Source: DATAQC01 sp051001215 (GTDB lineage Bacteria; Actinomycetota; Acidimicrobiia; Acidimicrobiales; AC-14). From it: 10,836 bases of DNA. This document shows, in pieces, positions 1 to 5,952 of the stretch; position 1 is the first letter of the stretch; each line of letters opens with the position of its first letter. The stretch spans positions 1 to 10,836 of the forward strand of contig JBPCNP010000023.1 of assembly GCA_051001215.1 (NCBI GenBank), written 5' to 3'. Under the pieces are notes generated by a model. That model was not told the DNA's origin, did no database searches, and was given only the letters and a program-made list of their open reading frames with translations. The translations under genes and the position numbers were made by a program.

Positions 1-2
1 AC

Positions 3-503
3 CGGGGCGTCGAGCTCACCGAAGCGGGACGGGCCGTGTCCGTGGCCGCCATCCGGCGCCACCGCATCGTGGAGCGGTTCCTGTCCGACATGCTCGGCTA
101 CCCCTGGAACGAGGCCGACCGCCTGGCCGGGGCGTTCGAGCACGACCTGCCGGGCGAGGTCGAAGACCGCCTCTTCGTGGCCCTCGACCGGCCCACGTCG
201 TGCCCCCACGGGTTTCCCATCCCCGAGGCCGAGGGTCACGACATCCCGACCATGGACCGCCTGTACGACCTCCAGCCCGGCGATGTGGCCGTGGTGGCTT
301 TGCCCGGCTCGATCGACCCCAGCCTGGTCGCGTTCCTCGAGACCCTCGGGTTGCGGCCCGACGTGGTCGTCGAGGTCAGGGAGAAGCATCCCTTCGACGG
401 GCCCATGGTGGTCCGCGTCGACCATGCCGACCGCACGGTGGGTGACCGGGTCGCCCGTCAGATCTTCGTCAAGTCCCAGTCGCGAGAGGAGCAGTCCGTA
501 TGA
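3..503 (+). CDS. DtxR/IdeR-family metal-dependent transcriptional regulator (5' end outside window)
   Basis: This is a partial gene. The frame is open from the window edge, so the GTG at 36 is internal and the N-terminal winged helix is missing. What remains matches the DtxR dimerisation and metal domain (RRHRIVERFL, then FEH and CPHGFPIP) followed by a FeoA/SH3-like domain from about MDRLYDLQPGDVAVV to the C-terminus. Family members bind Fe2+ or Mn2+ and then repress metal-uptake or stress genes. Counting from the GTG at 36, the equivalents of C. diphtheriae DtxR H79, E83, E105 and H106 are present (H9, E13, E35, H36). H98 is replaced by D28 and the primary-site C102 by G32, so metal specificity may be altered. 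The stop codon overlaps the hppA start as ATGA, which suggests co-translation. Family assignment is secure; which metal it senses is unknown. Confidence 0.9.
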   Translation, partial: RGVELTEAGRAVSVAAIRRHRIVERFLSDMLGYPWNEADRLAGAFEHDLPGEVEDRLFVALDRPTSCPHGFPIPEAEGHDIPTMDRLYDLQPGDVAVVALPGSIDPSLVAFLETLGLRPDVVVEVREKHPFDGPMVVRVDHADRTVGDRVARQIFVKSQSREEQSV

Positions 504-2833
504 CCACGATCGTCGCCGCCGAGGGCGGTTACCAGGCGTTCCACCTCGGCAGCGCCGAATGGTTCTGGTTGGTGTTCTCGGCCGTCACCGCCCTGGCGGC
601 CCTGGGGGTGGGCTACACCCTCATGCGCGGGGTGCTCGCCGCCGACGAGGGCACCGAGACCATGAAGGAGATCGCCGAGGCCATTCAGGAGGGGGCCATG
701 GCCTACCTCCGCCGCCAGTTCAAGACCATCGCCGTCATCTTGGTGCCGCTGGCCGTGCTCGTCTTCCTGACGTCGACCCGCATCGCCGACGACCACGGCG
801 GCACGGCCCTGACCTTCGCCCAGTCGGGCATCTTCCGCACCCTCGCATTCCTGGCCGGCTGCTCTCTGTCCGGGCTCACCGGCTTCATCGGCATGAGCCT
901 GGCCGTGCGGGGCAACGTGCGCACGGCGGCCGCCGCCCGCACCGGGTCGCTCCCCGCCGCCCTCAAGGTGGCCTTCCGCACGGGTGGCGTCGCCGGCATG
1001 TTCACCGTCGGCCTCGGCCTGTTGGGCGCCACCGTGATCATCATGGTGTTCCAGAACACGGCTACCTCGATCCTCATCGGGTTCGGCTTTGGCGGCTCCC
1101 TGCTGGCCCTGTTCATGCGGGTGGGTGGTGGCATCTTCACCAAGGCAGCCGACGTCGGCGCCGACCTGGTGGGCAAGGTCGAAGCCGGCATCCCCGAGGA
1201 CGACCCCCGCAACCCCGCCACCATCGCCGACAACGTGGGCGACAACGTGGGTGACTGCGCGGGCATGGCCGCCGACCTGTTCGAGTCCTACGAGGTCACC
1301 CTGGTCGCGTCGATCATCCTCGGCTTCGCCGCCTTCAAGTCCATCGGCCTCAACCCCGCCCTGGGCGTCATCTTCCCGGTGGTGGCGCGGGCCCTGGGCG
1401 TGCTGGCGTCGATCGTGGGCGTCTACATGGTGAAGGCCAAGGAGACCGACAAGAACGCCATGGCCCCCATCAACCGGGGCTTCCTCGCCGCCGGCGTCCT
1501 CACCGTGGTCGGCACCTTCTTCGTGGCCCAGTTCTACGTGCACAACCTGCGCACCTTCTGGGCCATCGTCACCTGCCTGGTGCTGGCCCAGGCGGCGAGC
1601 CGGCTCACCGAGGACTACACGTCCACCGAGACCTCACCGGTGCGCGAGATCGCCGAGGCGGCCCGCACCGGCCCGGCCACCACGGTGCTGTCGGGCATCA
1701 GCTCGGGCCTCGAGTCCACGGTGTTCGCCGTCATCGCCATCGCCTGCGCCCTCGGTGTGGCCATCGGCCTGGGCGACGGCAACATCCAGTTCACCTTCTA
1801 TCTCGTGGCGCTCACCGGTCTGGGCATGCTGGCCACCACCGGTGTGGTGGTGTCCGAGGACACCTTCGGGCCGGTGGCCGACAACGCCGCCGGCATCGCC
1901 GAGATGTCGGGTGAGTTCGACGGCGAGGCCGAGCGCATCATGGTGAGCCTCGACGCCGTGGGCAACACCACCAAGGCCATCACCAAGGGCTTCGCCATCG
2001 GCTCCGCGGTCATCGCCGCCGTGGCCCTGTTCGCCTCGTTCATCGAGGTGGTGGGCGACGAGCTCAACCTGCCCACGGCCGACCTGTTCAAGAACCCGGC
2101 CACCCAGATCAACGTGGCCGATCCAAAGACCTTCATCGGCCTGCTCATCGGTGGGTCGGTGGCCTTCATGTTCTCGGCCCTGGCCATCCGGGCGGTGAGC
2201 CGCACCGCCGGCACCGTGGTGCAAGAGGTCCGCCGCCAGTTCCGCGAGCACCCCGGGATCATGGATCGCACCGAACGGCCCGAGTACGGCCGGGTAATCG
2301 ACATCTGCACCGTCGCCTCCCTGCGCGAGCTCACCACCCCGGCCCTGCTGGCGGTGCTCACGCCCGTGGTCATCGGCTTCGGCGTGGGCTACCTGGCCCT
2401 GGGCGCCTTCCTGGCCGCGGTGATCCTCACCGGCCAGCTCATGGCGGTGTTCCTGTCGAACGCCGGCGGGGCCTGGGACAACGCCAAGAAGTACATCGAA
2501 GACGGCCACGAGGGGGGCAAGGGATCGGAGGCGCACAAGGCGGCCGTCATCGGCGACACCGTCGGCGACCCGTTCAAGGACACCGCCGGGCCCGCCCTCA
2601 ACCCGCTCATCAAGGTGATGAACCTGGTGTCGCTGCTCATGCTGCCGGCGGTGATCTCGCTGCGCGACAACGATCCGGCCCGCTTCGCCATCGCCGGCGC
2701 CGCCCTCGTGATCCTGGCCGGCGCCATCGCCTTCTCCAAGCGCAAGACGGGCGGCCTCGATGCCGGCGGCACCAGCGCCGGCCCCGGTCCCGAGGCCAAG
2801 GCCAAGGCCATGGAGGCCGCAGGGGAACGCTGA
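500..2833 (+). CDS. hppA: Membrane-bound proton-translocating pyrophosphatase, K+-independent type
   Basis: An integral membrane pump of 777 aa that hydrolyses PPi and moves H+ across the cytoplasmic membrane. The length is normal for bacterial H+-PPases, and many hydrophobic segments span the whole protein (the family has about 16). The signature DVGADLVGKVE starts at residue 218, and the acidic motif DNVGDNVGD starts at D244 and supplies Mg-PPi ligands. A second substrate-binding block near the C-terminus reads GDTVGDPFKDTAGP. In GNTTKAIT, K492 and T495 occupy the positions known to separate K+-independent (K and T) from K+-dependent (A and A) enzymes. This one should therefore work without K+. 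The start is ATG 500, 8 bp after a strong Shine-Dalgarno (GAGAGGAG, 484-491), and it overlaps the upstream regulator stop by 4 bp. The charged, Gly/Ala-rich tail of about 30 residues is variable in the family. Confidence 0.97.
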   Translation: MTTIVAAEGGYQAFHLGSAEWFWLVFSAVTALAALGVGYTLMRGVLAADEGTETMKEIAEAIQEGAMAYLRRQFKTIAVILVPLAVLVFLTSTRIADDHGGTALTFAQSGIFRTLAFLAGCSLSGLTGFIGMSLAVRGNVRTAAAARTGSLPAALKVAFRTGGVAGMFTVGLGLLGATVIIMVFQNTATSILIGFGFGGSLLALFMRVGGGIFTKAADVGADLVGKVEAGIPEDDPRNPATIADNVGDNVGDCAGMAADLFESYEVTLVASIILGFAAFKSIGLNPALGVIFPVVARALGVLASIVGVYMVKAKETDKNAMAPINRGFLAAGVLTVVGTFFVAQFYVHNLRTFWAIVTCLVLAQAASRLTEDYTSTETSPVREIAEAARTGPATTVLSGISSGLESTVFAVIAIACALGVAIGLGDGNIQFTFYLVALTGLGMLATTGVVVSEDTFGPVADNAAGIAEMSGEFDGEAERIMVSLDAVGNTTKAITKGFAIGSAVIAAVALFASFIEVVGDELNLPTADLFKNPATQINVADPKTFIGLLIGGSVAFMFSALAIRAVSRTAGTVVQEVRRQFREHPGIMDRTERPEYGRVIDICTVASLRELTTPALLAVLTPVVIGFGVGYLALGAFLAAVILTGQLMAVFLSNAGGAWDNAKKYIEDGHEGGKGSEAHKAAVIGDTVGDPFKDTAGPALNPLIKVMNLVSLLMLPAVISLRDNDPARFAIAGAALVILAGAIAFSKRKTGGLDAGGTSAGPGPEAKAKAMEAAGER

Positions 2834-2836
2834 GGA

Positions 2837-3709
2837 GTGACCCTCCACCTAGGTGAGTCGGCAGGAATCCATCTGGCCGACGTGCACGGGGTGACCGTCA
2901 AGGGGGGCACGGTGTCGGGCTTCGAGCCGGCGTGTTCATCGAACGGGGGCATCGTGGGTAACCAGGTCGTCCACAACGGGCCCTTCGACGGCATCGGCGT
3001 GCTCGGCCTGGGCTCCGACCACAACCGCCTCGAGGCCAACGATGTGGAGGCCAATACCGACGACAACGCCTCGGGGGTCCTCGGGGGCGGTGCCGGCGTC
3101 ATCGTCAACCCGTTCCTCGAAGCCGAGGACGTCCGCCGCGGAGAATCGCTCATCGGCAACGACGTGGTGAACAACGTGATTCGCAACAACACCTCGAGCG
3201 GCAGCTCGAACCTGTCCAACCTCTACGCCACCATCAGCGGCAACCTGGTCGAGCACAACGGCTTTCGGGCCAACGGCGAGGTGAGCGACCCCGGCAACGG
3301 CATTGGCGTCCAGCACCTCTTCATGGCTCAGCCCGACACCCACGACCTGGTCGAGCAGAACCTGGTGCGCAACAACGCGTACGACGGCATTCAGGTGACG
3401 AGCGAGGCCAACCGGATGATCGCCAACACCTCGACGGGCAACGGCGACCTCGACCTCGCCGACTACAACGATTTCAGTGGTGGGCTTCCCTGTGACTCCA
3501 ACGTGTGGCGGAACAACATTTGGGGCCCCTACCTCGCCACGTCGTTGGGCTCGTACTACCCCGAGTGCGTGACCAAGGGCGGAAGCGGACCCCGACCGTC
3601 GGGGGCGTTCTCGCAGCCGCTTGCCGCGGCCCGCCAAGACGCGGGTCAAGGCCCCACCGGACGCCGCCGATCTCCCGAACCGGCGGACAGCCGCCGTACA
3701 GGGTCGTAA
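2837..3709 (+). CDS. Right-handed parallel beta-helix repeat protein, probably 5'-truncated
   Basis: A 290-aa ORF rich in PbH1-type repeats, with Asn-ladder phrases such as GIVGNQVVHNGPFDGIGV, NDVVNNVIRNNT, ISGNLVEHNG and LVEQNLVRNNAYDGIQV. This fold occurs in secreted carbohydrate-active or surface proteins; no catalytic residues can be assigned here. Related actinobacterial proteins normally begin with a signal peptide and an LDLNGHTI-like stretch. This ORF starts directly at a repeat (AGIHLADVHGVTVKGGTVSGF) and has no hydrophobic N-terminus. The only start is GTG 2837, 3 bp after the hppA stop and in the same frame. An AGGAG overlaps that start and is too close to serve it, so translation would depend on reinitiation after hppA. 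The last 45 or so residues are Pro/Arg/Ser-rich and unlike a beta-helix. It may be a coupled cytoplasmic protein or a decaying remnant. The fold is clear; expression and role are not. Confidence 0.62.
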   Translation: MTLHLGESAGIHLADVHGVTVKGGTVSGFEPACSSNGGIVGNQVVHNGPFDGIGVLGLGSDHNRLEANDVEANTDDNASGVLGGGAGVIVNPFLEAEDVRRGESLIGNDVVNNVIRNNTSSGSSNLSNLYATISGNLVEHNGFRANGEVSDPGNGIGVQHLFMAQPDTHDLVEQNLVRNNAYDGIQVTSEANRMIANTSTGNGDLDLADYNDFSGGLPCDSNVWRNNIWGPYLATSLGSYYPECVTKGGSGPRPSGAFSQPLAAARQDAGQGPTGRRRSPEPADSRRTGS

Positions 3710-3727
3710 GGCAATTGCGCCGAGGCG

Positions 3728-4336
3728 TCACTCCGCCGGTGCTCGGAACGGGAACCAGATGACGACGGCCAGGTCCCACAGGGCGTGGCACACGATCGGG
3801 GCCACCAGGGTCGTCCGCCAGGCGAACAGGCCGGCCCAGAAGGCCCCCCCGGCCACGGCAGCCAGCACCAGGACAGCCTTGCGCTCCCAGAGGTGGACGG
3901 CGGCGTAGCCGACGAGGGCGACGACCACGCCGGCCCGGGACTGCACGAACCCCCGCCAGAAGATCTCCTCACACGGGCCGACCAGCAGGAGGACACCGAC
4001 CATCTGAGGTGTACGGGCGGTGCCCCGGATGGCGTAGAGCTGGGCCACCTGGCGGGCCATGGCCGGAAGGATCCGGGTGAGCATCAGGTTGCCGACCCAG
4101 AAGACGCCGTAGAGCACGGCAGCGCCGACCACACCGATGGCCACGTCGAGGGGTGTCACCTCGAGAAGGTGTCCGAGCCGATGACGTTGGGCCACGATCC
4201 CGTAGATGCCGATGATCAAGCCGGCGACGGCGGCGCGATTCCAGAAGCCAGTGGGACCGGCGGCGAACAGCCACGTCCAGGCCAGACCGGCCACGACCAG
4301 GCCCGCGAGCACCTGGGCGACCGTGCTCACGGCCAC
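3728..4336 (-). CDS. CPBP-family intramembrane glutamic endopeptidase (CAAX protease-like)
   Basis: A 202-aa polytopic membrane protein of the CPBP (ABI, Rce1-like) family. All three family motifs are visible: EExxxR at E123-E124 to R128 (GPCEEIFWRGF), a second-motif His at H148 (YAAVHLW), and the last at H184 with D188 (CHALWDL) in place of the more usual Asn. Hydrophobic helices lie at about residues 6-26, 36-50, 65-86, 112-121, 136-150, 155-172 and 177-194. Bacterial members cleave membrane proteins or take part in bacteriocin processing or immunity, and the substrate here cannot be read from context. The start is uncertain: GTG 4336 or GTG 4330 (MSTVAQ), with no good Shine-Dalgarno for either. 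It ends 18 bp from the convergent beta-helix ORF and is divergent from the SDR gene, with 41 bp between them. Confidence 0.85.
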   Translation of the reverse strand: MAVSTVAQVLAGLVVAGLAWTWLFAAGPTGFWNRAAVAGLIIGIYGIVAQRHRLGHLLEVTPLDVAIGVVGAAVLYGVFWVGNLMLTRILPAMARQVAQLYAIRGTARTPQMVGVLLLVGPCEEIFWRGFVQSRAGVVVALVGYAAVHLWERKAVLVLAAVAGGAFWAGLFAWRTTLVAPIVCHALWDLAVVIWFPFRAPAE

Positions 4337-4377
4337 CGCGGGTCTGAAGTCGAGGCCGGCGTGGTAGGTGTGACGCC

Positions 4378-5331
4378 ATGAAGATCCTCGTCACCGGTGC
4401 CACCGGCTTCGTAGGACGCGACGTCGTCAAGGCCCTGGTCGCGGCCGGCCACGAGGTGCGCGCCGGCACCCGTCGACCCGACGCCTACCGGGGCCAGGGT
4501 GAAGCGGTGGCCTTCGACACGGCCGACCCGGCCAGCATCGAGGCCGCCCTCGAGGGATGCCGGGCGGCCTTCTACCTGGTGCATGCCATGGCTGGCCCGG
4601 GAGGCCAGCCCGGGGGCACAGCTGGCCCGGGAGGCCAGCCCGGGGGCACAGCTGGCCCGGCGTTCGTCGAGGCCGACCGACGCGGTGCCGCCGCCTTCGC
4701 CGAAGCGGCGCGCAGGGGTGGCCAGCGGGTCGTGTACCTCGGCGCCCTGGGTCGGGAGGACAACCCCTCCGCTCACCTTCGCTCCCGGCAGGAGGTCGGG
4801 CGCATCCTGCGCGACGGCGCCGACACCGTGGAGCTCAAGGCCGCCATCGTCATCGGTCGGGGCAGCGCCAGCTTCGAGATCATGCGCCAACTCGTCGATC
4901 GCCTGGCCGTGATGGTGTGCCCGCGCTGGGTCACCACCCGATGCCAGCCCATCGCCCTGCCCGACGTGGTCCGCTATCTCGTGGGGGCGCTGGACCTGGC
5001 CGCCGGCAGCTACGAGGTCGGCGGTCCGGATGTGCTCACCTACGAGGAGATGATGCGCCGCTACGCCGCCCTCACCGGTCGCAGGCGCCTCATCCTCAAG
5101 GTGCCGGTCCTGACGCCCACTCTGTCGGCTCACTGGATCGGCCTCGTCACCGACCAGGCCGCCTCGATCGCCCGGCCGCTGGCCGAGGGGCTGTCCGTCG
5201 AGGTCGTCGTCGGCGACGACCGCATCCGGTCACTCATCCCCTTCGAGCCCATGGGCTTCGACGACGCCGTCCGCCTGGCGCTGCGGCCCGGCTCCCCGCC
5301 GCACGCGGACGAGCTCGGCGATCACCGGTAG
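4378..5331 (+). CDS. NAD(P)-binding SDR-family (atypical, NmrA-like) protein with in-frame repeat insertion
   Basis: A 317-aa protein with an N-terminal Rossmann fold: GATGFVG at residues 7-13 follows beta-1 (MKILVT), and RR at about 32-33 (GTRRPDA) may favour NADP. The rest follows a common actinobacterial family of NAD(P)H-binding proteins: VELKAAIVIGRGSASFEIMRQLV, PRWVTTRCQPIALPDVVRYL, YEVGGPDVLTYEEMM, then VPVLTPTLSAHWIGLVT. The substrate is unknown. There is no YxxxK in its classical place, as expected for atypical SDRs. Relatives run from YLVHxM almost directly into an acidic DRRAA helix. Here a Gly/Pro-rich insert made of two identical 10-residue units occupies residues 72-91. No Shine-Dalgarno precedes ATG 4378; a TAGGTG at 4365-4370 would fit a leaderless transcript. 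The 3' 102 bp overlap the DedA gene tail to tail. Confidence 0.9.
   Translation: MKILVTGATGFVGRDVVKALVAAGHEVRAGTRRPDAYRGQGEAVAFDTADPASIEAALEGCRAAFYLVHAMAGPGGQPGGTAGPGGQPGGTAGPAFVEADRRGAAAFAEAARRGGQRVVYLGALGREDNPSAHLRSRQEVGRILRDGADTVELKAAIVIGRGSASFEIMRQLVDRLAVMVCPRWVTTRCQPIALPDVVRYLVGALDLAAGSYEVGGPDVLTYEEMMRRYAALTGRRRLILKVPVLTPTLSAHWIGLVTDQAASIARPLAEGLSVEVVVGDDRIRSLIPFEPMGFDDAVRLALRPGSPPHADELGDHR
4591..4660 (+). repeat. 30-bp palindrome-containing minisatellite inside the SDR gene (2.33 copies)
   Basis: Two perfect 30-bp units (4591-4620 and 4621-4650) are followed by a 10-bp partial copy (4651-4660). Each unit holds a hairpin with 7-bp arms, GCTGGCC / GGCCAGC, around CGGGA (4591-4609 and 4621-4639). 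The unit length is a multiple of three, so the frame is kept and each copy adds AGPGGQPGGT. Removing both full units would leave YLVHAM-AGPAFVEADRR, which matches the spacing usual in the family. Recent tandem expansion is therefore the simplest explanation. Confidence 0.95.
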
Positions 5332-5871
5332 GAACGACAGCCCGAAGACCAGGGCACTCACGGGGTAGAGCCAGCGATGGCCACCGCCCACCTGTCCGAG
5401 GGCCCAGCCGGCCAGCACTGCGCCCGCTCCCCAGCCCACGCCGCCGAACACGTTGAACACGACGAACGTGCGCCACGGCATGTCGGCCACGCCCGCCACC
5501 ACCGGGGTGAAGGTCCGCACGATGGGGACGAACCGGGCCAGCACGACGGTCCTCGCCCCGTGGCGGGCGAAGTAGTCGCGAGCCAGGTCGAGGTTGCGCT
5601 GACGGAAGAACCGGGCGTCGGGGCGGCCGAACAACGAGGGACCCACCCGCCGCCCGAAGAGGTACCCCACCTGGTCGCCGGCCACCGCGGCCACCGGGCA
5701 GCCGACCACGAGGGGAAGCAGGGCCAGGTGGCCCTGGGAGGCCAGCAGGCCGGCGGTGAACAGCAGCGAGTCGCCGGGCAGGAAGAAGCCGGCCAGCAGG
5801 CCCGACTCGGCGAAGACGATGGCCAGGATCCCGACCGTCCCGAAGGCTTCGATCAGATCCTTGGGGTCCAC
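5230..5871 (-). CDS. DedA-family (VTT/SNARE-associated domain) membrane protein
   Basis: A 213-aa polytopic membrane protein. DedA proteins are linked to lipid-carrier recycling (undecaprenyl-phosphate or phospholipid translocation), membrane-potential homeostasis and drug or pH tolerance. Family landmarks are in order: E22 and FFLPGDSL (P32, G33, D34) in the re-entrant segment, GDQVGYLFGRRVG from G65, RFVPIVRTFTPVVAG from R113 (the conserved R..P..R motif with R113, P116 and R119), then FNVFGGVGWG and two C-terminal hydrophobic helices. The start is GTG 5871, fitting the family-typical LDP-like beginning (MDPKDLIEAFG). There is no Shine-Dalgarno, but TACCCT ends 6 nt before the GTG, consistent with a leaderless mRNA. 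The final 33 residues are antisense to the SDR 3' end and not conserved. The gene is divergent from topA. Confidence 0.93.
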   Translation of the reverse strand: MDPKDLIEAFGTVGILAIVFAESGLLAGFFLPGDSLLFTAGLLASQGHLALLPLVVGCPVAAVAGDQVGYLFGRRVGPSLFGRPDARFFRQRNLDLARDYFARHGARTVVLARFVPIVRTFTPVVAGVADMPWRTFVVFNVFGGVGWGAGAVLAGWALGQVGGGHRWLYPVSALVFGLSFLPVIAELVRVRRGAGPQRQADGVVEAHGLEGDE

Positions 5872-5877
5872 CTGGGC

Positions 5878-5883
5878 AGGGTA
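5878..5883 (-). promoter_or_regulatory. Candidate -10 element for the DedA gene (leaderless)
   Basis: On the minus strand TACCCT matches the actinobacterial TAnnnT -10 pattern and lies 6 nt upstream of GTG 5871. That would place the transcript start at or beside the start codon. No convincing -35 is visible at 16-18 nt. The call rests on one hexamer and its spacing. Confidence 0.3.
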
Positions 5884-5889
5884 GCGACC

Positions 5890-5914
5890 GGCGCCCGTTT
5901 GACATTGGCGCCCG
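5890..5914 (+). repeat. 8-bp direct repeat GGCGCCCG flanking the topA -35 box
   Basis: GGCGCCCG occurs at 5890-5897 and again at 5907-5914, a 17-bp period, with TTGACA between the copies. The core GGCGCC is itself palindromic. The placement suits a protein-binding operator acting on topA, dedA or both. In GC-rich DNA chance is a real alternative. Confidence 0.6.
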
Positions 5915-5928
5915 AACCTGGGAAACCT
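5899..5928 (+). promoter_or_regulatory. Candidate topA promoter: consensus TTGACA -35 with weak -10
   Basis: TTGACA (5899-5904) is a perfect sigma-70-type -35 box. At 18 bp spacing the hexamer AAACCT (5923-5928) is a poor -10 match, agreeing at two of six positions. The predicted transcript start falls within a few bases of the topA GTG (5937), giving a very short or absent leader. The GGCGCCCG direct repeats bracket the -35 box, and the weak -10 lies in the first AAACCTCTCG copy. An intrinsically weak promoter would suit supercoiling control, which is known for topA genes elsewhere but not shown here. Confidence 0.4.
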
Positions 5929-5952
5929 CTCGCATCGTGGCCAAACCTCTCG
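5923..5952 (+). repeat. 10-bp direct repeat AAACCTCTCG spanning the topA start
   Basis: AAACCTCTCG is found at 5923-5932, upstream of the start codon, and at 5943-5952, inside codons 3-6 of topA. The period is exactly 20 bp, about two helical turns. The A/T content is higher than the surroundings and the match is perfect. It may be a local duplication or a regulatory pair. Confidence 0.7.

Noticed and set aside
458..2848. Long minus-strand ORFs opposite hppA (458-1543 and 1634-2848)
   Set aside because: The composition is His/Gly/Glu/Asp-rich, as expected from antisense of GC-rich codons. hppA on the plus strand explains the whole stretch.
3705..3730. Palindrome GCAATTGC (3713-3720) between convergent genes as a terminator
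   Set aside because: The stem is too short, has no loop and no T tract. It is better treated as an incidental 8-bp palindrome.
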